A stretch of 64,000 nucleotides of DNA from Xanthoparmelia taractica (lineage: Eukaryota > Ascomycota > Lecanoromycetes > Lecanorales > Parmeliaceae): the NCBI GenBank assembly GCA_033085395.1, contig JANQBS010000146.1, positions 1-64,000 on the forward strand, in the 5' to 3' direction. The notes beneath the pieces are model-generated. The model did not search any database. It had not been told where the DNA came from and saw nothing but the letters and a program-made list of their open reading frames with translations. Below, one piece after another: positions 21,693 through 34,338 of the stretch. The translations under genes were made by a program, and so were the position numbers. Numbering within the stretch: position 1 is the first letter of the stretch; every line of letters starts with the position of its first letter.

Positions 21693-24027
21693 TCAGTGTT
21701 TCGTTGGGAAACGAGGTCATTGGCGGCAACGAGGTCATCTTTAGCCGACTCACGGCCAGAGGACAGACGTTAACATATTAGAAACTAGACCGTGGTGGCC
21801 AGAAACACAAATCAGCCATTTGCCTATATATTTCTATCTATAGTTGAGAGGAGAGTTCATGTTGTCAAGGATGGTTTTGTACTCAATTGTCAATTTATAT
21901 GCCGCTAATACGCGCTTAAGGCTTCGGCTCGCTTAATTGTACACAAAGGATTGCACAGCTTTGGACGTCCATATTGCTCTGGCAATCAATGGTCTTCAGT
22001 CATTTTGGGGGACATAGGGAAGAGAAAAGTCGTCAGTATTGTTGGCATATTTTTAGCTTTCTTAATTGCCATAGTAGATTTTGACACTCACCCTAGCCAT
22101 TGCGTTGGGACTTCTTTGCCATCAACACTAGCATTACCAATCATACATGACAGCGCGTGTGGGATCCTCAATGTAGATGATAGCTCTTAACAAAGATCGA
22201 CAGCTCACCATTCCCAGCCAAAGTCACACCAGTCCTTGCATTGCCCGAGCTCGTCCCTCTGGGTTCCTAAGACAGCGCACTTGCAGGAGGCAAAATCAGG
22301 CAAATGTAATCCATCACAAGGCGTCCCGAGCACTTTCTGCATGCACAATCAGTCTCTGGAGACTCAAGGCTTATCTTGCCAAAGGTAAACCATCCATCCA
22401 AGGTTTACCTGTTCCCAGGATGGAGAAGCATTACGCTTCAGCCAGAGCTCCATCCAGTCCAAATTGATACCGCCCCGACGGAATGAGAACGCACGATGCA
22501 AGTGTCATCAATCATTGTGTTGGCAACCGGGCTTTTTGTGACTATCATGCGAGGCAACCTCGAAAGAGCCATCAGCCCGGAGGTTTGCTGCTGTACCGAG
22601 ACAATGGAACTGTCCGAGACCCTGGATCACATCATCCACCTTCAGCCGAAGATATCCAAGCATGCCAAATCCGGATGTGATCGGTTCTTGGTCCTCATTG
22701 AACGCTTTGGCCCAGCCTCGTTCCTTGAAGCTTTTCAAACGTACTGCAGACTCCCGCGAATCAATGGGCCGATTGGTTCCCATGCCCATGTTGGGTCATC
22801 TACCAAGAAAGTATGGTAGTAGCCTTTAGAGCTGGTGAAACTGTTTGCCAAGATTGGGATTCAGTTTTAACCGGAAAGTCCGTATGAAACATGTCGATTG
22901 TGACAGCTGACCACAAGCTTGCAAAGCTATGTGGGTAGAGACACGCGTGCGGAAACCGACTTTGAGCAGAGCGCGGTGCTCGATAGGTACTTGGGTGGAC
23001 AGATTTTCGGAAAAAGTAGCACAAGACCCAGGTGGTGTGATACATGACCCGGGTCAAGCATTGATAAGCTACTTCAGGAAATGTGTGCTTTGGGAAGAGC
23101 GGTGAACGCAGGTGGAACAGCTGGCGAGTATTTGACTTTATGAGTGAGGACACATTCACATGCGGGTAGCCGTGAGCATTGTTTGGGCATTCTTTGGCAC
23201 CTTCGAACACCGTCATAAGATGGTTACTTGCATCATTAGCGCTTGTTACCTAAGCCAAAGCGTAGGCGGAAACCAGACTGGTGACTATCATGTTACCGAA
23301 TCCAACACCCTTGCCCACTAATTAGAGTAGTGATGAATGACAATGAATGAAGGTTCAGGATATGACCCACAGCTGTGTATCAGCTCGAGCACTTACCGTT
23401 AACAGAAAGAGGTTTCTACAGCCGCATGTAACAAAACGAGCATGTCACATACCTGGTATACCGAGTGGCTTGCTGCATCAAGTCATTAACCACATGTGAT
23501 ATGAGATTTCCAACGCCGAACATATCCGGGAGTGGAATAAGGCAGGGGAGTTCTATCACTTCTTCGACAAGGCTGCACTGCTCTTTTGCAGCAGCAAACC
23601 ACAACCTTCATATCCATTCACCTTAAAGACCCGTTTAGATATGGCTAGCCTCCTCCCGGCAAGGGGCTGGTCGTCACCGGCCTATTCTTTATCAATACGG
23701 GCTTCGACCCATTCGGTGCACTCTGTTTCGGGACCATTCCTGTGGAAATTACCAAGTCGCGTGGACGTGTCTTCCCATACATAGGCTTACTGCATTTGCT
23801 GGTCTCATTGTGTTCTGTTTGCCGTAATTGACCACCTACTGAATCAAGGGGCTCGAGTACTCGGACTCAAGTATATAAGACCGGCAACCGAGCAAGGAGG
23901 CACTCGCAAATCCACTTGCTTCATTTCTTTTTTCACCATTGGACGATCACAACCTCTGAAGCATCAATCTGATCAGTGTGTCTGGTAACATAGCTCCCTA
24001 TCGACAGATAAAACACACTCCGTTACC
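21692..24027. other. Gene-poor interval
   Basis: About 2.3 kb with several short open frames on both strands (for example 22508-22789 minus, 22800-23216 minus). None shows a recognisable domain, and none could be joined into a convincing spliced gene. Composition is ordinary, not RIP-like. It could hold decayed genes, but I see no identifiable remnant. Confidence 0.5.
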
Positions 24028-24643
24028 ATGCCATCACAACAGATTGTCGTTCAAAGCAATCCGAAATGGCAGTTCTTGATGGCACTTGGGCTTGACGGGC
24101 AAAACCGTGATCATCAGGCCCTATATTGGATCATGAAGGTATGCGTGGAAAGACCGAGTTCGAACTGAGGGGAACTGACGACGAACAGAGTGAAGCGATC
24201 CGGGTGTACGATGCCCAACTCTCGGGTAACCATCGCGCCCTCAAGCCGCAGTATGCAAGGGAGACTCCGCCCTTTTCCGCGAACCAATTCTCCGAGACGG
24301 CATTTGTCAACGCGGTGAACACCCTTGTAAGCAACGCGTGCTCCCAGACGCGTAGTCTATACAGGCAAGGCGCAGTCCACGACCAGCCAAATTGGGTGGC
24401 ACGCTGGATTCTATACCATGTCTGCCGCTACCGTGATGGCCGCAACAAGAAGGCTGCTCGATCGAAGAACTTCCATGACGATGATCACATCGCGGAAGGT
24501 CCACCACCGCCACCACCACCAGGTGAGTTTTGAGGGTTACAACTGTCAAGACATTGAGTTGCTGACATTGGTTAGGTAGCAGCAGCGGGAAGGGCAGGGG
24601 CCACACTCCTGTCTACGATCCAGCCAGAAATGTGTATAGGTGA
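24028..24643 (+). CDS. Small hypothetical protein with polyproline tail
   Basis: Predicted 170 residues from exons 24028-24138, 24189-24522 and 24576-24643. Introns are 50 and 53 nt, each with a CTGAC branch site, and phases agree. It starts MPSQQIVVQSNPKWQFLMAL, continues helical and Trp/Tyr-rich (VARWILYHVCRYRDGRNKKA), and ends with a run of seven prolines, a Gly/Ser-rich linker and GHTPVYDPARNVYR. There is no signal peptide or membrane segment. I do not recognise the family. Support is the consistent three-exon structure with good splice signals. Confidence 0.6.
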
Positions 24644-25256
24644 CCGGTAGGTTAGGCGTCGTATGAGATGGATGATTGGAGGGCTGGGGGGCCCGCTTGA
24701 TGCTGTCATCCCGTCGAGAAACTGTACCCTCATTGATGGGCGGCTTGCTGCGTCTTCGGCCTTTCGATCTCTCTTGGTGTCGCGCTTACGAAAGGGTATA
24801 TACTGGCGGGGGTCTGTCCTTTTATCTCCGCAGTCTCGGGAGGAACGTCGCTGTTCAAGCAGCATTGTTTTGTAAAAGCAGTGTGACTCACACTCATCTT
24901 TATCAACAGCGCCCGCAATGCCCAATGATGCTGCATGATTGGCACTAGACTGTCTCGCATGAATTCCTGTCACCACAGTCTGTGAAAGGTGCAACCTCTA
25001 GATGGTGCCGTGAGAGAGACAATAAACACAAGAGAAGATCCACATAGCGTACTGGCCTGCCCTGTTTTAACGCGAGAATCATTTTAGGGATGTTTCGGTC
25101 GGGTGGCGTGGGTAAGTTGAGGAAGGCAGCTAACTGGACTGTTTCGCGGAAATGGCTCCTTCCTTAAGATTCTGTCCGCGCTATGCAGGTATATATAATG
25201 GATGTAGGAAGGCCTTGTGGGGATTACTGCTCATGTAGCGGCCTGAATAGAGGGGT
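24644..25256. other. Intergenic, convergent 3' ends
   Basis: Spacer between the small hypothetical gene (+) and MCU (-). A TATATAATG tract at about 25191 is unremarkable. Nothing else recognised. Confidence 0.5.
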
Positions 25257-26866
25257 CTAGTTCTCCTTCTCATCCTCGTCCTTCTCTTTCCGGTCTGATC
25301 CCTTGTTCTTTCGAACTTCCCTCATAGCTTCTGTAACTCTCTCATCCTTCTCATCCTGGGTCTCATCCCAATCAACGTCGTACTCACTCGCAATCTGCTT
25401 TATCTCTTTCCGATATCCATTCGCCTCTTCAATAAGAGTATCCCACTTCTGGAGATCGAAGCCCTTCTGCTGATACAGCTTCGTCTGTCGGCGGCTAATG
25501 GTGAGATTGAGCGCTGAGCGGTAGGATACTTCTCTGTTATGGTAGAGGAACCAGAGATAACCGCAAATGAGGGTTGACAGGCCAACAAGGTACTGGTTTT
25601 TTGATTAGAATCAGACCTGTCATTCGCGAGATCAATGTGCTCACCGTGACTGGTTCCATGGTATCCCAACCAAGATCGGTCTCGAAAGTGAGTCGATAGA
25701 CGACGTACCAATAACCAACCAGGACTGCTGCACCTCCCATTGCTACCCGCTGAGCGCCTTTGTGTGCGAGCAGGTCGCACTCTTTCTTGATCGCCGCAAG
25801 ATCTATGATCTTGCTTGCAGTTTTGCGCAGCCTCAATCGCAAGTAGTGCGTCCGATCATTAAAAGAGGGTACTCCGACTTTGATCTCATGAGGAGCTCCT
25901 TCTATCTCCACTGCAAATTCTTTTCCCCGAGCGGCATCACGTATAAAGTCGCCGACTTCTGTGGAGGGAGACCAACGAACAAATTTCCTAGGCCCGTCTT
26001 CCGCCGAGGGCCCTTCATGGCCTAGACCGCTGTAGCTTTCTACTCCTCCTTCACCAAGCTGTGCAGCGTCTGCCGTAGACTTCTTGCCCAGCTTTCCTGT
26101 CTTTTCAGTCAGACCTTCAAATTTGATCTCATCCATTTCGCCTTCTGCGTCTTCTGCGTCCTCATACAAGTCCTCTGGTGTATCATCTGTCTTCTTCTCT
26201 TTGGGGGCAAGTGCATCCTGCTGAGAATCCTCTGCTCTAAAGTGGACCGCCGGAACCTTTTCTTCACCCTTTTCGTTTCTAATTGAAGGCAGCTCGGACT
26301 GTATGAGGCGCTCTAGGTATGACAACGGTTGTTGAGGGTGAACCAGAAGGGCTAGGGGCTCCACGTCTTTTCGGTCAGAATTCCTGTCAGTAGTCGTGAG
26401 AGGTATGATGAGCTTGAGAAGGCGAGACGGTGTTGTCAATAGCTTTCCTGGGCCTCACGTCAGTCAACGTAGACGCACGCACAGGTATTCGGCTACCTTT
26501 GACCATGGCCTCTGCAGAGCGTTGGCGCGCAACTGGAGGTATATCTGAGCCTTCTCGATGCCATGGTGCCTTCCTTTGCTTCTCTTTCTCCGCGCCTCTA
26601 TCTATTTCAACACTCGACTCCCTTCTAATTTGCCTTTTCTGGTAGAGTCCATTGCCATCTTTTGAGCATCTTCTCTTCGAAGGCCAATTTGCGGAGCTCC
26701 ATATTGATCTCGAACAGCTAGCAGTTGAAGGATGTAGAAGCCTGCTGGGAACGGTAGCGCTCTGTGATGTCAGCAGTAACCGTGAGGAGAAGAATATTTC
26801 GGACAATTGCTTCTGCATTTTTCCGTGCTCTGCGGAGTGCCAGAACATGTCGATATTGGATCGCAA
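25257..26866 (-). CDS. MCU: Mitochondrial calcium uniporter pore protein
   Basis: Predicted 502 residues, exons 26866-26497, 26447-25645, 25592-25257; total is a whole number of codons and matches the usual fungal MCU length. The N-terminus is Ser/Arg-rich and lacks acids (LSEIFFSSRLLLTSQSATVP), a mitochondrial presequence. The spliced KGKLLTTPSRLLKLIIPL and DRKDVEPLALLVHPQQPLSY form the matrix domain, with an acidic insert (about 175-215). TM1 (about 365-382, VLVGYWYVVYRLTF) leads to the selectivity-filter WDTMEP motif (about 385-390), whose Asp and Glu rings bind Ca2+. TM2 (LVGLSTLICGYLWFLYHN) is in the last exon. It forms the inner-membrane Ca2+ channel. The second intron falls directly after the WDTMEPVT segment. 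Confidence 0.95.
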
Positions 26867-27440
26867 GACATAGTCAGTAGTCTAGAAGAAATTGGACCAA
26901 ATTAATCTTTCACTGACCAAGCTCGATGCGACAGCGATCTTAAGAAAGTTGATTGAAGCAAGTGCGAAGCCATAGGGCTGACCCCTTTTCCACAATCTCC
27001 CTATGCTCACTATTCAACTCGTCTACCAGTGTTCAACGGAATCCGAAAGATACAATCAATGACTTTCATTCAATCTTCTAAAAGTTTCTGGCTAATGCTT
27101 GAAGTTGCCAACCCGTCAACCTTCGCTATGCAGCATACAAGATGTCGTCAATGGAGAAGCTCGACTCTCAAACATTGTTCCAGATGCACGCTCGAAGATG
27201 CTTGAAATGATGATGGCCTCTTCCGAGGGAAGGGAAGAAGATGCAACGCTTTCCGCTGTGAAGTGATTTTCTCTGTCAATCCTGCCCAATACTCACCCTA
27301 TGGAATAAGTCTAGGTCGTATAGGTCATTAGTTCGTCTCGTAAGGCCTGGAGGAGCATCCGAGGAAATTCGTGAAGTCGTCAAAAGCAAAGGAGTGGATC
27401 CCATTATCTAATATCCGCCTGGGTGTGTCAATGGAGGAGC
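26867..27440. other. Intergenic between MCU and the dsRBD-like gene
   Basis: Upstream region of MCU. TAGGGCTGA occurs at 26973-26981, about 107 bp before the MCU start; the same nonamer appears at three other intergenic places in the window. No gene recognised. Confidence 0.45.
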
Positions 27441-27932
27441 TCAACGGCGCCCACTCCGATGTCTCGAGGTCCTGCAAGCATAACCAACACCACTTCCGAC
27501 ACCACTTCCGGCGCTGAGCCTGCGGTTACCCCCGTAAGTTTGGTTTCCGTAAGAATTGCCATAAGAATGGCCACTCTCGGCAGTCGTAGGGCTGCTGCCG
27601 CCGCTCCGGCTTCCGCTACTCCTTGAATCATCCGTATAGACGCTCATCCTTTCCGTCCCGATGGCAACTGGTAAACCTTGAACCACATTTCCTCCCCTCC
27701 GGCCTTTGTGGCCAGTTGGATACATGCCATCGCTTTTAGAGAAATTCTGACATATGAGGTAAGCACGCATGGCAGCATTCTCCTGAGCCAGACGTTCGTT
27801 TTCATGTATCGTATCAGTTTGATACTCCCGATTATTGACACGTGCTACGCAAACAAAACCAGGTCCTGTCCGGAACAGTCTGTAGATAGGCTCCGGCCAT
27901 TGTCGACGCTGGCATAGATCTGATTCAAGCAA
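27441..27932 (-). CDS. dsRBD-like small protein, 5' part unresolved
   Basis: The 163-codon open stretch contains QWPEPIYRLFRTGPGFVCVA, then RVNNREYQTDT, then LAQENAAMRAYLICQNFS. This follows the double-stranded RNA-binding fold: an alpha-beta-beta-beta-alpha pattern with the final AAMRAYLIC helix. After the domain comes a Gly/Ser-rich tail (SGSRSGGSSPTTAESGHS and YGNSYGNQTYGGN). An AG acceptor just before the LCQRRQW segment suggests at least one upstream exon, perhaps including the MYYQEYLSSQS open frame near 28268. I could not fix its donor site, so the start given is only the start of the visible exon. The RNA-binding role is inferred from the fold alone. Confidence 0.6.
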   Translation of the reverse strand: MLESDLCQRRQWPEPIYRLFRTGPGFVCVARVNNREYQTDTIHENERLAQENAAMRAYLICQNFSKSDGMYPTGHKGRRGGNVVQGLPVAIGTERMSVYTDDSRSSGSRSGGSSPTTAESGHSYGNSYGNQTYGGNRRLSAGSGVGSGVGYACRTSRHRSGRR

Positions 27933-30637
27933 TATCAGTAATTACGCACTGAGATTCAGCTGATCCCAGGTTTAGAGTTCTCGAAGTTAAAGGAAAGTAT
28001 GATAAAAGCAAATGCGAACAAATCGTTGGAGTAAGCCCAATCAAACAGCCACGGACGAGATTGGAGACGGTCCAATGAAGGCCTCACGCAGGCGCTTTAA
28101 ACGATCTAACAATGAACAAGTACAATAATACATGACAGCATCGGCTATTGGTTCAGATGGTCGATGCTTGACGGGCATTGGACGCAAAATAACCACGAGA
28201 ACGCAAAACCGACGAGTCGCAAAAGCATCACGAGATGACTGACTGGATAGGTACTCCTGGTAGTACATAGCCGCGATGGTGGTGTGGATCCAAGCTTGGG
28301 AGGCGTGCCTGAAACGAAAGCTCGGGAATGACTAGCAATTGACTTTTCGTAGAGGACGCTCCAGTTGGCTCTCAGCAGCGTTGGTGCCCAATGTCACCCT
28401 CCCTGTAGAGATCCGTAGCAGAAGAGGCCTCGTTCAGGTGTGCGACTGTTACTCTGGTATATGTGAGACGCCTGCTTGCAGTTTTCTGGTGCGATGCCAC
28501 TTTAGTAATAAAGAATGCAGGTCGGAGAATTTATGGTGCATGGAGGAAACCGGATCTGTGAAATGCAGCCCCGACTGGCAGCTATATATCACTGCCAGAT
28601 CGGTCTACATAAGTGTCAGTAGGGAAGTGGAGAAGAAAGATACACGGCCAGCACTGCCAAGCGACTTCTGGCAGCATTTCCCCATGTCTGCGGCTCGTGC
28701 CAATTCACGCGACGATGCGCTGGCGCACGTTTTACCAGTGAGAGCTTCTAGGGCCCGGGATGAGGAGCCATTGACCTATGATATCATTCTCTGGAACGAT
28801 CCAGGCAAGGAGCGGCGATGACTGACGTGCAGACGCCGCAGATATTTTGTGGCCAAGTCTCCGCACTAAGATGCGCGTCAGTGGCAAACAAAGACGCCTG
28901 CTTCGATGATAGAGCATCCTCGTAGGCAGATCCATGGGCAGTTAAGTACCCAATCCGCAAGATTAGACGTCGAGATACTTCTGGAATAACGATTCCTGCA
29001 GCTCGGTGTTTTGACCTCCCCAGCTAATGCGAGAGAATTCTGGGTCAGGCATTAGTTTGCGTTGTCATTCGTAAGATCCTCTACCGAGCACAGACCAGCG
29101 AGTAACCAGTCCGCGGAGAGCGTAACGGCAGCCCAAGGCAGTGAGAATCAGCAGGATATTGAGGGGAATTCTTACGCCTGAGACCCTAAACCTCGGCGGC
29201 GCTCGTTGCGCTTAACTAGCACTCGAGCTAATATATTGGGGAACATCCCAGCTCGATGGCCTCCTTGCCCTCCTATCAATGACTTTGGTTCATCGAAACG
29301 TTCCGGAGCCGTTGCAGGTGGGTAACGACGCAGTGGCTGCAGTGAAAGTTGGCAACTCAAAGAAGCCGGGCGTGATGCCATGCTCAGTGATCTATGCATG
29401 CTTGATGAGTTGGCAGTGCATTCGAGGGTGCAGGAACGTACCTATGCGTTGGATAATCCGGGAACGGCTACTCGACTCGGACGAACTCTGAAGTGTAATT
29501 CGTAGCCTGCTTGCCTCATGCAGCACCCTCATCTTCCCTTCCGGGTATTATCATGCGTGGTAATCGGCAATGATTGTTGGACCAAGTTCAGTTCCGTTCC
29601 GTTCCAATCAACGGCATGTTTCTGCGGTCTTTCAAATGCGGTGGTTTACTTTGGAAATCCTTTGAACAATATGTAATCCTTCAAGTTGTCAAAAGCTGGT
29701 CACGCTTCCAAAAGAAGCATCTTGTTCATACCTTAAGGTAGAAAGTACATGTTCGCTTCTTACGGGTCCGCTTACCTTCGAATACCTTATGCCTTTTATG
29801 GGGGTATTTAAAATAGCTCGGTATTATAAAACGATGGTATTCGATTCCACGATCTTATTTGTTATTAAACATCGATTCGCACTTATTTATTTTTCATGCC
29901 TAATTTATCTATCAAACATGTAGACAATTTCCGGCATGTCATATGCACATATGAATAAGAAATAATTGCGACAGAAATGATTGTAATAAATCTCGACTCA
30001 TGTGACCATGTCATAATAATCTCGGTGTGTATACGCTAGCGATAACTTACACAAATCTAAAGATGTTTTCATTACCGCAAGAGAATCGGACCCGTATTAG
30101 TCCAAGGGCTGTCTCCACCAAATATTCCGATCTAAAGCCCGTCGGCGCTTTAAAATTATTATCCGTGTTAGCTGAGGGGAAACGGCGCGCCCGTCTGTAC
30201 CAATTCATGCAGCTAAGTGGTTTCTGCATCGAGCCGTTTCTTCCCATTGGGGGCCAAGTTGATCTATTTCGATCAGGCTTGTTCTTCTTCTTTTGAACCA
30301 TCATCATTCATCGGGCATGAGAAATGAATGGAGATAATCGTGCATATCATCCATAAATTACACTTTTACAACTTGTAGATTGCATCAGATTGACCATGCA
30401 GGGCGCTTCCAGTACGGTAGAAAAGGAAGCAGGGTCAAAAAAGTCTGAATGCTCCACCGCTAGTCCCAAGTCGAAATAAGTCTTGGCGCTTGCAGCTCGG
30501 TGATCATGGATCATCGTGGATATACAGTATGGATACTCGGATAGATGAACAGATCTTAGCCTAAGCGGAATCACTAAAGGCAGGTATGCATCATTTGCTC
30601 CACACATCCGGTAGTTGGCCCTGACCTAGTTTGTTCC
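27933..30637. other. 2.7-kb gene-poor interval
   Basis: It holds possible 5' exons of the dsRBD-like gene (27933-28270), then no gene I can support. A 160-codon plus frame at 28339-28821 has no recognised domain and atypical composition; I leave it uncalled. From about 29760 to 30020 the sequence becomes AT-rich with TTATTT and ATATG words, a small island resembling the left-edge block but too short to classify. Confidence 0.5.
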
Positions 30638-32471
30638 TCAAAATCCCGTCTTTTGCGTGAAATATTGGGAACATCGGTCTACAGCCGCCCACGGAATCAC
30701 AAAGATTGGATGCAAAGGTTCTACCTGATCTTCGGCATCAACGAGTCGCTCATTACCGCTCTCATGACCAGAAGATATCGCTGACGAGGTCCATTGCAGA
30801 GCCGAGTCTAGTGAGTCAACAGTTCTCGCACCACCATTGTCGCCGGTGAAGTAGTTGTGATATTGTGTAGAGCTTAAGCCTGCCAACACATAGCATGAAT
30901 GATATGCGTCTGGGTACCTGGCATCCGGCGTTAACCTCGAACAGGGTAGGATCTCCTCAGCGCCACTTACGCGGTGGGTTTGTCCCTCAATCCCCCACTG
31001 TCTTCCTGGCAGCAGGACAATATGTACCGTATCAACCCTTCTTTGCTGTACAGATTCGGCGTCTTTGACTTCCCGATTGAGATCGGTGTCTGAGGTCCAT
31101 CCAAGGCTGCTTCTACCAAGGGCCAGCAACCGCCAACCCAGTGGCTATAGCATCCATCAACAAGCTTATTGGTACGGCCAGAGAAGCCGCCTTCCGGTGC
31201 GTATTGTCGTGCAGAGAGCCACGAGATTAGTAGTGGTAGATTCAGGTACCTTTAATCCGTCAGCGAACACTTTTCTTCGCGCAGTAGCATGTATCAGTGT
31301 ACTTGGGAATCATCTCGTGTGGCGGTCCGAGAATGCACAAGCATGCTAGTACGCAGAATGCGTACGCACCATGAGCTTCAGTCTGCGGAGCACCAGACAC
31401 ACCTCCTTCGAATGTTTGGCCTGGATGCACGAATTAATTAAGAGCGCCTAAGAGGTGAGCATCCGTTCGTACATCGAGATAGGTATCCAGGTAGTCCATC
31501 CAGGAATGAGGTAAATCCGCTTGATCTCGCAGGAGCGTTTGGTGGAAGTTCGAGAGGTATTGCGAGCAAAGAAATGATGGTCATTGTACAGTATGCGCCG
31601 CTATACCCGTAAGCATTGAGTATTGAGAAACCTAGTCTTCTGGGTACCGTACCGTACATCTTCCTCTCCACCTACACTCATCCTAAACCCGCCGTCGCTT
31701 TGCTTTAGCTCACCCAACCATCTCCATCTAAGTGCAAGAAACATCGTGTCACTACTCGAGTATCCCCAAGACCCAAAGCTTTACTCACAAAGCCCGCCGA
31801 TCAATGATGTCCAAGGCCTCGTTGCCACCGACCATGGCAAGACTCAACACGGCAGCATAAGAAGGGGCAGCATGAGATGTCTGGCCATGACCTCCACCGA
31901 AACCCCCACTTGGATTCTGCATGGGTGTACAGGTTTCCAAGACTCTGTGTCGCCATTGCGCTAAATCTTCACCAAGGACACTGAGGCCAGTTAAAGACCA
32001 GTAAATAACCCAAGGCCGCAGTGCATCATAAGGTATGTATTTTGCATTCTGGATTGTACTGTTCAAGAACTTGACATGCTTTTCCTGGTTCAGTGGAGGA
32101 ATGCCTTGTGAATTGAGATGGAGTAAGCTTCCACTGGTGCCAGCATGCAACGGTAGACAGTGTTCAGCTGTCTCGTCTTGTGCAATAGATGTATCTGTGA
32201 CTAATGAGTCCCTGATGGGTGGAAAGGACGTGAACAGTTCGGGGACTAGGAATTCGTCGGTTGTTGTATGTTCCTGAAAGCTTAGCTCCTCCAGGCTGTC
32301 CCGCGTTATCAACTCCACTGGCTCCTCCAAGACTGTGGGTATGACATCCTTGAGAGATGTCATTCTCCTGGGATTGCTGCTTTCAAGAGCTTTTACATTG
32401 CTACTTCTTAAGTTCTGTTGGACTCTGCGACCTCGGAAGAGGACTTTGGATCGTTTCGACCCCACCTTCAT
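30638..32471 (-). CDS. RAM1: Protein farnesyltransferase beta subunit
   Basis: Catalytic beta subunit of protein farnesyltransferase, which transfers farnesyl to CaaX proteins such as Ras in the cytosol. Six exons: 32471-31789, 31727-31653, 31600-31473, 31420-31303, 31249-30971, 30917-30638, giving 520 residues in frame. Diagnostic segments: QNPSGGFGGGHGQTSHAAPS, RRALWRWLGELKQSDGGFRM, VGGEEDVRGAYC, QTFEGGVSGAPQTEAHGAYA, YAPEGGFSGRTNKLVDGCYS and YPDAYHSCYVLAGLS. The Zn ligands are the Asp and Cys of DGCYSHW and the His of PDAYHSC. The C-terminal TLSS-like extension is longer than in yeast. The first 35 residues are Arg/Lys-rich; the inner Met (about 32363) is an alternative start. Introns are 52-61 nt. 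The alpha subunit is not in the window. Confidence 0.95.
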
Positions 32472-34338
32472 TCCTTGTAATGCTAACAGAAGTGAGACAT
32501 TGCTTGCTATTGTTCTCTAGAAGCCATCGATTAAAGTTGACAAGGATCGATCCTCGCTGTGGCTAAAGAGGCATAAAGAGAACGGGGTTTCTGGCGAAAT
32601 CTTTTCTCTTGAAACCGACGAAATTTGTCTGCGCTGTTTGGCATCTCAGCCTTACGAGGGCAAGCCTCATCCATCATCTGGCGTTCTTCGTGTCACATTT
32701 CCTTGGATAAAAGGGAGCATTTCATTTTACAGATGAGAATGACTTTTTACCAAGGGGCCATCCGCCGTTAAAACACATGGCAACGTAACCGAACTTTGGT
32801 CTAATGACATGCAGCTCGGAGACAAAACACCATGTGGCTGGCATATCAGGCCCAAATCTGTCTCTGGCACGCAACTCGTGGCGAAGGTGTCTGATGATGA
32901 CGAGATCTACAAAATGAAGACCTGACTCTTGTTAAAGATAAACATTTTGCCGGCAGCTTAATTATAGAGAATACTGATTATACTTTGTGTTTGTGCCAGT
33001 GATCATGCCTCGACAACAGCTCTTGCGATCTTCCACCTTCAGCCTGTTGTGGAGGTAGCATGCCTACAATCACAATAGGGGCTCCGATCCCCGCCTACCG
33101 TCCACATCAAGGCCAATATTATCTATGGTCGACGATCCATTTCAGCCATCGCCATTATTATGATACTCTATGGAGGGATGGGTTTTTATTTGCTTCTGTC
33201 CACACCAACATCGAGGCTTTGTGTGGGGGGGGGGGGGCGCGGGGCTACCTTTCAGCTCTGTGATGGTGTCAGCACTTGCCGTGCACTCTGCAATCCTTCG
33301 AACCCTGGTATAGTGGGTCAAATATGTGGAAATGAGATGCTTTTCCTCGTCCTGTACACAGGTATATCTCTCTCCGTATGAAGAAGTGCGTCTCTTCTTT
33401 CCAGGCATGGTTTGAATGTCTCAGCGGCTAGAGACGCAAGGGATGTTTCCTGTCACACTCGTGATTCCCATGTGGATACTAAAAGTAGTAGGCAAATGTG
33501 AACATGTTGTTCATGCTCAATCCGTCGTCGTCGCAACATTGTCCTCTCCTTGCTGTTGGTGCGTAAGCGCACCAACCACGTAGGACTAGCTGAAGAAATT
33601 GTATGGTATGGTACAAGAGTACAATAATAATAATAATAATGAATGAATGATAAAGTGTGTATGTAACCGAAAGGGCAAAGTAGAAGCGGAGTGATCTCCC
33701 TCGAGCCAGGTGCATAAAAGTAAGTCTCGGCAAGAGGGCAAAAGGCCGATTTCATAATTTTGTCTAGAAGCTTAGAAAGGGATCCCTGTATTTTTCAGCC
33801 AATGCGAAAATGGATTACCCCACCTTTTCTTGGCGTCACCCACACCCTATCATTTTTGAAGCTTCTTCACCGCTCTTCTTTGCTCATGCGCCTGCTCAAG
33901 AATAATAATAATTACTTTACGAAGGTACTGTACGCTGACTTGTTAATTCTGCTGGTTGAAAATCAAAGGGAAAAGAAAAGTGAAAAAGGACGAAAACTAC
34001 TAATTAACAACCAGGGGGAATTAAAGGGAAGAAAAAGAAAACGAGAAAGAGGAAGGCCTCGGAAAGGAATACCAAAGACTCATCCATCCGCTCTTTTCCC
34101 TCTCCAATCCTCCTCTACTTACCTTACTCTCTGCTCTTTGGTCCGACACCGCCCATAATCAATCATAATATTATTTATTCACACCATTCCACCATAGTCC
34201 TAGTCATGATGAATGATGCCTTCTTCTCCACATCATCATCATCCTCCTCCTCCTCCTCCCTCCAACAAAAACTAAAATAATCATCCTTTCCTAACAATCA
34301 ATCAATTCCCTCTTCCGCTCTCTTGCCTCAGGCCAACA
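32472..34338. promoter_or_regulatory. Long divergent intergenic region
   Basis: Nearly 1.9 kb between RAM1 (-) and the Zn2Cys6 factor (+). It contains a 13-G run at 33225-33237, an AAT/TAA microsatellite near 33624-33640, and CAT/CCT microsatellites at about 34223-34262 just before the plus-strand start. The long pyrimidine-rich stretch before 34339 is probably the 5' leader of the transcription factor gene. No protein-coding gene is supported. Confidence 0.45.

Noticed and set aside
28339..28821. 160-codon plus-strand frame
   Set aside because: No recognisable domain, Cys/Trp/Arg-rich random-looking composition, no splice partners; not reported as a gene.
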